41,930 nucleotides of DNA from Rhodoferax sp. (GTDB taxonomy: Bacteria > Pseudomonadota > Gammaproteobacteria > Burkholderiales > Burkholderiaceae_C), in NCBI RefSeq assembly GCF_028715765.1, contig NZ_JAQURE010000029.1, positions 1 through 41,930 on the forward strand, written 5' to 3'. The notes under the pieces were generated by a model. That model was not told the DNA's origin. It worked only from the letters and a program-made list of their open reading frames with translations, and made no database searches. Below are positions 33,418 through 41,930 of this stretch, one piece after another (position 1 is the first letter of the stretch; the number at the start of each line of letters is the position of its first letter). A program made the position numbers and the translations under genes.

Positions 33418-34767
33418 CTAAGTGATTTTTTTAACCAGTACCTGGCTTTTGCGATCCCAGTTGTACTTGCGTTTGCGTGCCTCTGGCAACCAATCGGGGT
33501 CTACCTGCACAAAGCCACGCTTGATGAACCAATGCATGGTGCGCGTGGTCAGCACAAAAATACTGTCTAGGCCAGCCAGTTTGGCACGTTGTTCGATGCG
33601 TTTGAGCACCCGCTCGCCATCTCCTTGGCCTTGCACATCGGGTGACACGGTCAGTGCGGCCATCTCGGCAGTGCGCGCTTCGGGGTAGGCATAGAGCGCG
33701 GCGCAGGCAAAGATCACACCATCGTGCTCGATCACGGTGTACAGACCCACATCACGCTCTATTTCGGTGCGGCTGCGCTTGACCAGTGTGCCGTCTTTCT
33801 CGAACGGTTCGATCAGTTGCAAGATGCCGCCGACATCATCCACCGTGGCCTCACGCAGACTCTCCAGTTTTTCATCCACCACCATGGTGCCAATGCCGTC
33901 GTGCACATACACCTCCAGCAAGATCGAGCCATCGACTGCAAACGGAATGATGTGGCTGCGTTCCACGCCGCCTTTGCATGCTTTCACACAGTGCTGCAAA
34001 TAAAACGCCGTGTCTAAGGGTTTGTCGGCAGCTGGCAGGTCGCGCAGCAGTTTTTCGGCCGCATCCAAAGGCAGCTCGGTGTCAATCGGGTTGTTGTCAC
34101 TCACCGCTTGGGTAATGTCGGTAGGAATGCCAGCCACTTCGGTAACAAAAATCAATTTGTCGGCCTGCAGAGCGGTGGCCACAGACGTGGCGACTTCTTC
34201 CATCGTCAGGTTGAACGCTTCTCCAGTAGGGGAAAAGCCAAAAGGCGACATCAGCACCAGCGCTCCCATGTCGAGTGAACGCATGATGCCTGCTGTGTCA
34301 ATTTTGCGCACCACACCAGAGTGCTGAAAGTCCACACCATCCACAATACCCACCGGTCGTGCCGTTAAAAAATTGCCTGAAATAACCCGCACCGTGGCAC
34401 CCGCCATGGGCGTGTTGGGCAGCCCTTGGCTGAAAGCGGCTTCAATTTCATAGCGCAATTGCCCGGCAGCCTCTTGCGCACAGTCCAGCGCCACTTCATC
34501 GGTGACGCGAATGCCCTTGAAATAACGTGGTGTGTGCCCCTTGGCTAAAAGTTGCTCGTTGACTTGTGGCCGAAAACCATGCACCAGCACAATCTTGACC
34601 CCCATGCTTTGAATCAGGGCCAAGTCTTGTGCCAAGTTAGGCAGCTTGCCCGCTGCAATGGCCTCGCCACACACGCCCACCACAAAAGTCTGGTGACGGA
34701 ATTTGTGGATGTAGGGCGCCACCGAGCGGAACCAGGGGACGAAGGTGAAGTTAAAGACAGAACTCAT
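33418..34767 (-). CDS. argA: Amino-acid N-acetyltransferase (N-acetylglutamate synthase)
   Basis: 449 residues with two domains. The amino-acid kinase-like fold (about 15-290: VKIVLVHGFRPQVNEQL, LVLMSPFGFSPTGE) binds arginine for feedback control in the family. A C-terminal GNAT domain (about 300-449: AALTVSPDVQGQGDGERVLKRIEQRA is the acetyl-CoA loop) transfers acetyl to glutamate, the first step of arginine synthesis. Length and architecture match classical bacterial ArgA. Its ATG overlaps the TGA closing a toxin-like reading frame in the remnant just upstream. Confidence 0.95.
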   Translation of the reverse strand: MSSVFNFTFVPWFRSVAPYIHKFRHQTFVVGVCGEAIAAGKLPNLAQDLALIQSMGVKIVLVHGFRPQVNEQLLAKGHTPRYFKGIRVTDEVALDCAQEAAGQLRYEIEAAFSQGLPNTPMAGATVRVISGNFLTARPVGIVDGVDFQHSGVVRKIDTAGIMRSLDMGALVLMSPFGFSPTGEAFNLTMEEVATSVATALQADKLIFVTEVAGIPTDITQAVSDNNPIDTELPLDAAEKLLRDLPAADKPLDTAFYLQHCVKACKGGVERSHIIPFAVDGSILLEVYVHDGIGTMVVDEKLESLREATVDDVGGILQLIEPFEKDGTLVKRSRTEIERDVGLYTVIEHDGVIFACAALYAYPEARTAEMAALTVSPDVQGQGDGERVLKRIEQRAKLAGLDSIFVLTTRTMHWFIKRGFVQVDPDWLPEARKRKYNWDRKSQVLVKKIT

Positions 34768-34984
34768 GGCGTGGGCGGCAACAGTTTCAGACTGCTAGCG
34801 GGTAAAAAGTGAACAAAATCATGATCGAAAGTGGCCGTGTCATGGCCACTGTGGTAGTCGTACCAAACACATACTGCGTCAAAAAATCACGTACTTGGGC
34901 ACTGACTGTCTTTCTTTGTTCGGTGGCTCTGATGCGCGCTTGCCGGATCAGCTCGTTGCCCACAGAGATGGTTAAGTTGGACAT
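34764..34984 (-). pseudogene. Collapsed VapBC-like toxin-antitoxin remnant
   Basis: The ATG at 34984 opens a ribbon-helix-helix antitoxin-like N-terminus (SNLTISVGNELIRQARIRA, then TVSAQVRDFLTQYV, about 45 residues) of the type found before PIN-domain toxins; this frame then degenerates and stops near 34787. In another frame the same stretch reads SGHDTATFDHDFVHFLPASS and continues to a TGA at 34764, which resembles the C-terminal end of a PIN toxin (T-F-D-x-D-F). The middle of the pair is gone, as if one deletion fused the antitoxin start to the toxin end. The toxin identification rests on a short segment and is uncertain; the antitoxin part is clearer. Confidence 0.5.
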
Positions 34985-35245
34985 GTTTGTGCTCTAAAAA
35001 ACAGTTAAAAAAGTGTAGCACGGGTACATCTGTAGCTGGGTTTCTTAATGCCGTGCTGTTGCTCACCGCATGCCTGGAACCATCGAACCCCAGCTGGCGC
35101 GCTTTTGCGAAGCCAGGGGTGCATGATTTCGTGGCTCCGTTGGTTATTTCATCCTGGCATAGCAGTTAGTAGCTTATGCGCGTTGCAACGGTAGAGACGG
35201 TTGTTGACAATGCAGAACACGCCACTTTCACCCTCTTACAAACGC
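34985..35245. other. Upstream region of the lig operon with palindromes
   Basis: About 260 bp without a convincing gene. It holds an imperfect hairpin (CCCAGCTGGC..GCCAGGGG, about 35089-35120), GCATA-N13-TATGC at 35157-35179, and the perfect palindrome CGTTGCAACG at 35181-35190; the last two could be LysR- or other regulator-binding sites for the lig genes. TTGACA at 35204-35209 is a possible -35 element, but a matching -10 is not clear. A 60-codon frame at 34987-35169 has no supporting features. Confidence 0.35.
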
Positions 35246-36172
35246 ATGAGTAACCTCACCCCCAGCGCAACATTCACCAAAACCCCCGGCTGGCTGGACT
35301 GGTACAGCGGCCCGAGCAAACCGCGTTTCCAGTTGCCCGCAGGTGCTGTGGATGCGCATTGCCACGTGTTTGGCCCGGGCGCTGAATTTCCCTATGCGCC
35401 AGAGCGCAAGTACACGCCCTGTGATGCATCCAAAGCCCAGCTGTTTGCGCTGCGCGACCACCTGGGGTTTGAGAAAAACGTCATCGTGCAGGCCACCTGC
35501 CACGGGGCGGACAACCGGGCGCTGGTGGATGCGCTCAAAAGCAGCAACGGCAAGGCGCGGGGTGTGGCCACCGTGAAGCGCAGCGTGACTGACGCGGAAA
35601 TCCAGGCCATGCATGACGCCGGTGTGCGCGGTGTGCGCTTCAACTTTGTCAAACGCCTGGTGGACTTCACACCCAAGGACGAGCTGATGGAGATTGCCGC
35701 CCGCATCAAGGCCTGGGGCTGGCATGTGGTGATCTACTTTGAGGCGGTAGACCTGCCCGAGCTGTGGGACTTTTTCACCGCGCTGCCGACCACCGTGGTG
35801 GTCGACCACATGGGCCGCCCGGACGTGTCGCTGCCGGTGGACGGGCCGCAGTTTGCGCTGTTCCGCCAATTCATGCGCCAACACCCCAATGTGTGGAGCA
35901 AGGTGAGCTGCCCCGAACGCCTGAGCGTGACCGGCCCCAAGGCCCTGAACGGTGAGCAAAACGCCTACCGTGATGTGATTCCGTTTGCCAAAGCGATTGT
36001 TGAAGAGTTCCCCGATCGCGTGTTGTGGGGCACCGACTGGCCGCACCCGAACCTGAAGGACCACATGCCAGACGACGGCCTGCTGGTGGACTTCATACCG
36101 CACATTGCGCCCACGGCTGAATTGCAGCGCAAGCTGCTGGTCGATAACCCGAATCGTTTGTACTGGAGCTGA
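35246..36172 (+). CDS. ligI: 2-pyrone-4,6-dicarboxylate (PDC) hydrolase
   Basis: 308 residues from the ATG at 35246 (in-frame starts at 35201 and 35210 also exist). It is an amidohydrolase-fold lactonase that opens PDC to 4-oxalomesaconate in the protocatechuate 4,5-cleavage pathway. Motifs: AVDAHCHVFGPGAEFPYAPERKY near the N-terminus (metal or active-site HxH), GVRGVRFNFVKRLVD, VVDHMGRPD and VLWGTDWPHPN with the catalytic aspartate. It is the same gene as pmdD of Comamonas. It starts the tight block ligI-ligA-ligB-ligC, 3 bp before ligA. Third codon positions here are more G/C-biased than in the pyrD-rpiA region. Confidence 0.92.
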   Translation: MSNLTPSATFTKTPGWLDWYSGPSKPRFQLPAGAVDAHCHVFGPGAEFPYAPERKYTPCDASKAQLFALRDHLGFEKNVIVQATCHGADNRALVDALKSSNGKARGVATVKRSVTDAEIQAMHDAGVRGVRFNFVKRLVDFTPKDELMEIAARIKAWGWHVVIYFEAVDLPELWDFFTALPTTVVVDHMGRPDVSLPVDGPQFALFRQFMRQHPNVWSKVSCPERLSVTGPKALNGEQNAYRDVIPFAKAIVEEFPDRVLWGTDWPHPNLKDHMPDDGLLVDFIPHIAPTAELQRKLLVDNPNRLYWS

Positions 36173-36175
36173 TTC

Positions 36176-37476
<1,301 letters not shown>

Positions 37477-37477
37477 A

Positions 37478-38434
37478 ATGAGCAAACCCATCAAAGTGGC
37501 GCTGGCCGGTGCTGGCGCTTTCGGCATCAAACACCTGGACGGCATCAAGAACATCGACGGCGTTGAAGTCGTCTCGCTCATCAGCCGCGACCTGGATAAA
37601 ACCCGTGAAGTGGCCGCCAAATACGGCATTGGCCACGTCACCACCGATCTGACTGATAGCCTGGCCTTGAAGGAAGTCGACGCGGTCATTTTGTGCACCC
37701 CGACTCAAATGCACGCCAGCCAAACCCTGGCTTGCCTGAAGGCGGGCAAACACGTGCAGGTGGAAATTCCCCTGTGCGACGTGCTCACCGACGGTGAAGA
37801 AGTGGCCCAGGTGGCAGCCAAGAGCGGCCTGGTGGCGATGTGCGGCCACACCCGCCGCTTCAACCCCAGCCACCAATACGTGCACAAGAAAATCCAGGCG
37901 GGTGAATTCAACATCCAGCAGATGGATGTGCAAACCTACTTTTTCCGCCGCACCAACATGAACGCGCTGGGCCAAGCCCGCAGTTGGACCGATCACCTGC
38001 TGTGGCACCACGCCGCGCACACGGTCGACCTGTTCGCCTACCAGTGCGGCAGCCCCATCGTCAAAGCCAACGCCATCCAAGGCCCGATCCACCCCACGCT
38101 GGGCATTGCCATGGACATGAGCATCCAGCTCAAGGCTGCCAATGGGGCGATCTGCACGCTGAGTTTGAGCTTCAACAACGACGGCCCGCTGGGCACCTTC
38201 TTTCGCTACATCGGCGACAGCGCGACCTACATTGCGCGGTATGACGACTTGTTCAACGGCAAAGAAGAAAAGATTGATGTCTCTGGCGTAGCGGTCAGCA
38301 TGAATGGCATCGAACTGCAAGACCGCGAGTTTTTTGCTGCCATCAATGAGGGCAGGGAACCCAACAGTTCAGTGGCTAGCGTGTTGCCTTGCTACCGGGT
38401 GCTGCATGGGCTGGAGTTGCAATTCAACGGGTAG
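37478..38434 (+). CDS. ligC: 4-carboxy-2-hydroxymuconate 6-semialdehyde dehydrogenase
   Basis: 318 residues (pmdC), Gfo/Idh/MocA family. It oxidises the hemiacetal form of the LigAB product to 2-pyrone-4,6-dicarboxylate with NAD(P)+, the substrate of LigI. An N-terminal Rossmann fold (KVALAGAGAFGIKHLDGI), the VEIPLCDVLTDGEE strand in place of the usual EKP motif, and the C-terminal substrate domain with DHLLWHHAAHTVDLF are visible. The ATG lies 1 nt after the ligB stop with GGAG upstream. The frame ends at 38434, directly against the LysR remnant. Confidence 0.92.
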   Translation: MSKPIKVALAGAGAFGIKHLDGIKNIDGVEVVSLISRDLDKTREVAAKYGIGHVTTDLTDSLALKEVDAVILCTPTQMHASQTLACLKAGKHVQVEIPLCDVLTDGEEVAQVAAKSGLVAMCGHTRRFNPSHQYVHKKIQAGEFNIQQMDVQTYFFRRTNMNALGQARSWTDHLLWHHAAHTVDLFAYQCGSPIVKANAIQGPIHPTLGIAMDMSIQLKAANGAICTLSLSFNNDGPLGTFFRYIGDSATYIARYDDLFNGKEEKIDVSGVAVSMNGIELQDREFFAAINEGREPNSSVASVLPCYRVLHGLELQFNG

Positions 38435-38436
38435 GG

Positions 38437-38751
38437 CGCCCCATTGCATCAACCCCTCTGAGTGACGAGGTGGCTCGGATGCTGATTGCACGCTATGGTT
38501 CTGCAGCCAACCCAGACGATATGGTGACTTTGTGTTGCGATGAAACCTTGAGCATTGTGGAGCTTGCCCGCCAAAGCAATACGATTGTGCTGACTGTCAG
38601 CGCAGTTGCCGTCGACCTGGTGGGCTTAAATGTTGTCCCACCACTGAATGCAACGGGTCTGTTTGGTCTGATCACACTCCATCAGCATCAAGAGGCACCT
38701 GCTTTGCGCATCGCACGCGAGCAGTTGGCACTGTGGACGCAAACACCGTAA
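38437..38751 (+). pseudogene. C-terminal remnant of a LysR-type regulator
   Basis: About 105 codons encode GRPIASTPLSDEVARMLIARYG.. MVTLCCDETLSIVELARQSN.. NVVPPLNATGLFGLITL.. APALRIAREQLALW, which matches the last third of a LysR substrate-binding domain. The DNA-binding helix-turn-helix and the first effector lobe are missing, and no start with a ribosome-binding site is present. It abuts the ligC stop codon on the same strand. It is probably what is left of a regulator after a deletion that joined ligC to its tail; whether it was the lig operon regulator cannot be shown. Confidence 0.72.
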
Positions 38752-38785
38752 TTTCATCAAACGACATCAGGCATCGACAGCGGAG

Positions 38786-39259
38786 TCATTCAACCGGCTT
38801 GTAGATTTTTTTTAACAGTCCCAGCAAGGTTTTGCGTTCGGTGGCGGTCAGGCGTGAAGTGGCTTTTTGCTCCAGCTTGGTCGCAGTTTTCTCGGCTTGG
38901 CGCATGAGTTGCTCACCGGTTTCAGTCAGGTGTAGCCCCATGGCGCGACGGTCGCTGGGGTGGGGCAGGCGCTTGATCAATTCACGCTTTTCCAGCGCGG
39001 TGATCATGCTGACCAGGTTGGGCGCTTGAATGCCCAAGGTGTTGCACAGCTGGCGTGAGGTGATGCCTGGGTTGTGAGTGATCAAGGACAGCACCGAAAA
39101 GTCCACCGTGCGCAGGTCGTACACCGCCATCTGGGCCATGAATTCGCCAATGATGACCAACGCGGCACGCCGGGCGTTGTAGCCCATCAGCGTTTCCAGG
39201 TAACGGGTGTTGACTTTGTCAACCGAAGGCGAGGGTGGTGGGGAAGATGGGGTGTCCAT
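38786..39259 (-). CDS. MarR-family transcriptional regulator
   Basis: 157 residues from the ATG at 39259 (the frame is open further upstream over the 3' end of the dehydrogenase gene but without regulator sequence). Winged helix-turn-helix: VDFSVLSLITHNPGITSRQL, NLVSMITALEKRELIKRLPHPSDRRAMGLHLTETG, with the wing arginines DRR. MarR proteins usually respond to aromatic acids or acyl-CoA thioesters. A perfect palindrome lies 16 bp upstream of its start, suggesting autoregulation. It lies just downstream of the acyl-CoA dehydrogenase on the same strand, and may report on that enzyme's pathway. Confidence 0.88.
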   Translation of the reverse strand: MDTPSSPPPSPSVDKVNTRYLETLMGYNARRAALVIIGEFMAQMAVYDLRTVDFSVLSLITHNPGITSRQLCNTLGIQAPNLVSMITALEKRELIKRLPHPSDRRAMGLHLTETGEQLMRQAEKTATKLEQKATSRLTATERKTLLGLLKKIYKPVE

Positions 39260-39275
39260 GAGGCCGGATGGGCAG

Positions 39276-39293
39276 TTTGACCAAATGGTCAAA
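39276..39293. promoter_or_regulatory. MarR-type operator palindrome
   Basis: Perfect inverted repeat TTTGACCA-AA-TGGTCAAA, 18 bp, between the marR start and the acyl-CoA dehydrogenase stop. Length and symmetry fit a MarR dimer site, and the position fits repression of marR itself. Confidence 0.6.
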
Positions 39294-39302
39294 TATACCG
39301 GC

Positions 39303-41054
39303 TTAAACCAGGCGTGCCTTGATGATGCACAAGCGCATGGCAAATTCTGGCAACACCCAGTGTCGCAGAGCTGCGGCGGGGGCATGCCAGCGGGCTTGTT
39401 GTGCGTCGGGTAGTGCGGCGCTTGCATGATCCAGACGTGTCCACGCCCAGGTCAGCAAGGTCAAGGCCACGGCACGCAAAAAATCATCGGCCACCCAGTA
39501 AGCCAGCTCGGGGTCTTGGGCGCAGGCGCTGGCCAATGGCGGCAACAAGGCGCTCAAATCTGCCACTTGGGTTTGCAGTTGGCTTTCAAGTTGCATTTGC
39601 GTTGGGGCGATGGCGGGCATCGTCAAGCCATCTGCAGGGGTGTCAGGGGCGGTTGGGCAGAGTTGTTGCAGCAGGTCGGCCAAGGCAATGCCACCATCAG
39701 GCAGCACCTTGCGCACCAGCAAGTCAATGGCCTGAATCTCGTTGGTGCCCTCGTAGATCATGGCCACCCGTGCGTCGCGCACGATCTGCTCAATGCCCCA
39801 TTCGCGCACGTAACCATGGCCGCCAAACACTTGCAGGCAATCGCTGGCACCGTTGAAGGCCTGCGCCGTCCAGGCGGATTTCAGCACCGGGGTGACCAGC
39901 GCGCACCAGCGTTCGGCTTGCTGGCGGCGCGGCGCATCGACATGGTGTTTGGCCATGTCCAGCTCCAGCGCGGTGGTGTAGGCCAGCACGCGCCCGCCAT
40001 CAATCCAGGCGCGCTGGGTGTCCAGAATGCGGCGCATGGCTGGGTGTTCAATGATCAGGCTGGGCTCAAGGCTGGATTTGGCGCGACCCGGTGCGCGCAT
40101 CTGGCGGCGCTCCTGGGCATAGGCATGGGCTTTTTGCCAGGCTGCATCCAGCAGGCCAATGCCTTGCAGCGCCACATGCAGGCGGGCGGCGTTCATCATG
40201 ACAAACATGGCGTTCAGGCCGCGGCCGGGCTCACCCACCATCCAGCTGGTGGCATCGTCAAAACGCAGCACGCAGGTGGCGCTGCCGTGCAAGCCCATTT
40301 TTTCTTCAATGCGCTCGCACACCACGGCACTGCGGCTGCCGTCAGGGTAGAACTTGGGGCACAAAAATAGCGACAAACCTTTTGGGCCGGGCGGCGCGTC
40401 GGGCAGACGCGCCAGCACCAGGTGCACGATGTTGTCGCTCAAGTCATGTTCGCCACCGGAGATGAAGATTTTGGTGCCACTCAAGCGGTAGCTGCCGTCG
40501 GCTTGCGGGGTGGCTTTGGTGCGTGCCAGCCCCAAGTCGCTGCCAGCGTGGGGCTCGGTCAGGCACATGGTGGCCAGCCATTCGCCGGTGGCGATTTTTT
40601 CCAGATACTGGGCTTTGAGTTCCTCAGTGGCGTGGTGCTTTAAACACTCATAAGCACCGTGTAACAAACCGGGGGCCATGGTCCAGCCGTGGTTGGCCGC
40701 GCTCAAGAGTTCGTACAAAACCGCCTCCAGCACCCCCGGTAGACCCTGGCCGCCATCTTCAGGCGCACAAGCCAGAGCCGGCCAACCGGCCTGCCAAAAG
40801 GCTTGGTAGGCATCGCGAAAACCCGGCGGCGTGGTGACTTGACCTTGGTCGAACCGACAGCCCACTTCGTCGCCACTACGGTGCAAGGGCGCCACCACGT
40901 CGTCTACAAATTTGCCCGCCTCGGTCAGCACCTGGCGCAGCAGGTCGTCGTCAGCTTCGGCAAGGGCTGGCAAGGCCTGCAACTGTTGGGGCGCGCCCAG
41001 CACCTGCCAGAGGATGAAATTGATGTCGTCGATGGGGGTTTGGTAGGTCATCAT
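39303..41054 (-). CDS. Acyl-CoA dehydrogenase (long, FadE/DmdC-like)
   Basis: 583 residues, about 200 more than short-chain dehydrogenases, so it belongs to the group with an extra C-terminal helical domain. FAD and substrate motifs: WLATMCLTEPHAGSDLG, YRLSGTKIFISGGEHD, GLHGSATCVLRFDDA, QVFGGHGYVREWGIEQIVRDARVAMIYEGTNEIQAIDLL; the last block holds the family's catalytic glutamate (YEGTNE). It introduces a trans-2 double bond into an acyl-CoA thioester; the chain type is unknown. DmdC (3-methylmercaptopropionyl-CoA) and FadE-type long-chain enzymes share this length. The ATG at 41054 has no clear ribosome-binding site; an ATG follows at 41051. Confidence 0.88.
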   Translation of the reverse strand: MMTYQTPIDDINFILWQVLGAPQQLQALPALAEADDDLLRQVLTEAGKFVDDVVAPLHRSGDEVGCRFDQGQVTTPPGFRDAYQAFWQAGWPALACAPEDGGQGLPGVLEAVLYELLSAANHGWTMAPGLLHGAYECLKHHATEELKAQYLEKIATGEWLATMCLTEPHAGSDLGLARTKATPQADGSYRLSGTKIFISGGEHDLSDNIVHLVLARLPDAPPGPKGLSLFLCPKFYPDGSRSAVVCERIEEKMGLHGSATCVLRFDDATSWMVGEPGRGLNAMFVMMNAARLHVALQGIGLLDAAWQKAHAYAQERRQMRAPGRAKSSLEPSLIIEHPAMRRILDTQRAWIDGGRVLAYTTALELDMAKHHVDAPRRQQAERWCALVTPVLKSAWTAQAFNGASDCLQVFGGHGYVREWGIEQIVRDARVAMIYEGTNEIQAIDLLVRKVLPDGGIALADLLQQLCPTAPDTPADGLTMPAIAPTQMQLESQLQTQVADLSALLPPLASACAQDPELAYWVADDFLRAVALTLLTWAWTRLDHASAALPDAQQARWHAPAAALRHWVLPEFAMRLCIIKARLV

Positions 41055-41177
41055 TGCTATGAATGTAATAGTTATTGACGCTTGATGGATAGGCGTCAGA
41101 GCCTGCTTTTATTGATTGTTTTTCGGGTGTGTGAATAAGATGGTTTGAGCGGACATCGTTGCGTTGCAGCGTTCCCA

Positions 41178-41233
41178 ATAGCTATAAAATAAAGAGCTAG
41201 TCACGATTATATCGTATGGCCTAGAGCTATATT
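41178..41233 (+). repeat. Double-hairpin intergenic repeat, diverged copy
   Basis: In the 194-bp gap between the acyl-CoA dehydrogenase and livF: AATAGCT..AGAGCTA (41178-41199), then ACGAT-TAT-ATCGT (41203-41215), then GGCCTAGAGCTAT. The order A hairpin, B hairpin, GGCC is the same as on the minus strand at 18979-18929. The B stem has a different sequence but still pairs perfectly. The rest of the gap (41055-41177) shows no gene; it may hold the dehydrogenase promoter. Confidence 0.55.
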
Positions 41234-41248
41234 TTGTATATAAAACGC

Positions 41249-41821
41249 TTACGCCGCCTTTTTGCTGCGCGCTGCGCCCAGATAGGTCTCGATCACACGC
41301 GGGTCAGTGGCCAGGTCACGGGCTGGGCCGCTCAAGGCCACGTCGCCCATTTCCAGCACGTAGCCGAAGTCTGCTGCCTCCAGCGCGGCACGGGCGTTTT
41401 GCTCCACCAGCAAAGTGGTCACGCCGGTTTGGCGCAGTGCGTCGATGGTGCGAAAAATTTCTTTCACCACCAGCGGTGCCAGCCCCAGGCTGGGCTCGTC
41501 GAGCATCAACAGGGTGGGGCGCGACATCAGGGCACGCCCCACTGCCAGCATCTGGCGCTCCCCGCCGGACAAGGTGCCGGCGGCTTGCGTACGGCGCTCT
41601 TTCAGCCGAGGAAACAGGTCAAACACCACGTCGATCTGGGCGCGCCAGTTGGGGTTGCGCAGGCGCACCTGGCGGAACGCCCCCAGCACCAAGTTGTCTG
41701 ACACGCTCATGCTGCCAAACAGTTCGCGCTTTTCGGGCACCAGCGCCATGCCCAGCATGACGCGTTCTTCAAGGCTTAGCACGCTGATGGGCTGGCCTTC
41801 AAATTCAACCCAGATAGTCCA
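41249..41821 (-). pseudogene. livF: Truncated branched-chain-type ABC transporter ATP-binding protein (LivF)
   Basis: About 190 C-terminal residues of a LivF-type ATPase: FEGQPISVLSLEERVMLGMALVPEKRELFGSM, the ABC signature LSGGERQMLAVGRAL, Walker B LLMLDEPSLGLAP and the switch histidine region replaced by LLVEQNA as normal for LivF. The N-terminal third with Walker A is missing: upstream of W-V-E-F the frame meets a TAA at 41822-41824, and the sequence turns into unrelated AT-rich DNA. An intact gene would continue past this point, so it has been cut by an insertion near 41815-41820. Without Walker A the fragment cannot hydrolyse ATP. Confidence 0.82.
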
Positions 41822-41930
41822 TTAGGATTTTCAAAAGAAAAGTGGTGCAAACCTCCCAGTGCAGATTTCTAATGGATACCATTAGAAATTCCGTTTGAAA
41901 TCATACGGTTATCCAACAGTCTGGAGGTGA
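41815..41930 (+). mobile_element. Probable left end of an insertion element, running off the window
   Basis: Foreign sequence begins where livF breaks off. It contains a perfect 25-bp palindrome (41865-41889, ATTTCTAATGG-N3-CCATTAGAAAT), a related CCATTAGGATTTT near the junction (41819), and ACCTCC (41851-41856) able to pair with GGAGGT (41923-41928). The window ends in CTGGAGGTGA, an almost perfect Shine-Dalgarno sequence, so a plus-strand gene, probably a transposase, should start a few bases beyond the edge. The element family is not recognised; an IS110/IS1111-like element is one possibility. Confidence 0.5.

Noticed and set aside
34987..35169. 60-codon open frame with a hydrophobic segment upstream of ligI
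   Set aside because: No ribosome-binding site, no recognisable family, and no better coding signal than the other frames.

Overview
The window looks like a chromosomal segment of a betaproteobacterium of the order Burkholderiales, most likely family Comamonadaceae (Rhodoferax/Polaromonas/Acidovorax-like; genus not decidable by eye). Reasons: a BktB-type thiolase, a NarX-NarL pair, a RibBX-type riboflavin protein, the ligI-ligA-ligB-ligC (pmdDABC) gene order for protocatechuate 4,5-cleavage, and intergenic double-hairpin repeats with GGCC and TAGCT..AGCTA cores that I associate with Comamonadaceae. Most of the window is ordinary chromosome. Accessory-like material sits at about 7.6-15.3 kb, 34.7-35.2 kb and beyond 38.4 kb.

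Layout. 0-4 kb (minus): narL, narX and the thiolase bktB. 4-7.8 kb (minus): a four-gene operon of a 48-residue basic protein, a soluble PAS hybrid histidine kinase, an RluA-family pseudouridine synthase and an SDR oxidoreductase; the last three all start with TTG and two of them overlap the previous stop as TTGA. 7.8-15.3 kb: a penta-haem cytochrome c (minus), divergent from a TonB-dependent receptor, an ABC_sub_bind-type periplasmic protein and a membrane hybrid histidine kinase (plus), closed by a convergent NarL-type response regulator overlapping the kinase tail-to-tail. I consider this the most interesting part: a possible outer membrane-to-cytochrome sensing module.

15.3-26 kb: dnaE (plus) converges on a long minus-strand block: vanZ-like, ribE, ribBX, ribH, nusB, aminotransferase, ybgC, tolQ, tolR, tolA. 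A double-hairpin element fills the dnaE/tolA junction. 26 kb: tRNA-Asn(GTT) on minus and tRNA-Val(CAC) on plus, each followed by a strong terminator. 26.3-34.8 kb: pyrD, rpiA, a TrpB2-type tryptophan synthase beta chain, mnmC (with a degenerate methyltransferase half), yggX, a small four-cysteine protein, dsbB, an orphan ParA/MinD-like ATPase and argA.

34.7-41.9 kb: a collapsed toxin-antitoxin remnant, then ligI-ligA-ligB-ligC, which take protocatechuate through ring cleavage and 2-pyrone-4,6-dicarboxylate to 4-oxalomesaconate. The downstream hydratase and aldolase genes are not here. Then come a LysR C-terminal remnant, a MarR regulator with a perfect operator-like palindrome, an acyl-CoA dehydrogenase, and a livF gene cut off by foreign sequence that runs to the window edge and ends in an almost perfect Shine-Dalgarno sequence, as expected for the left end of an insertion element.
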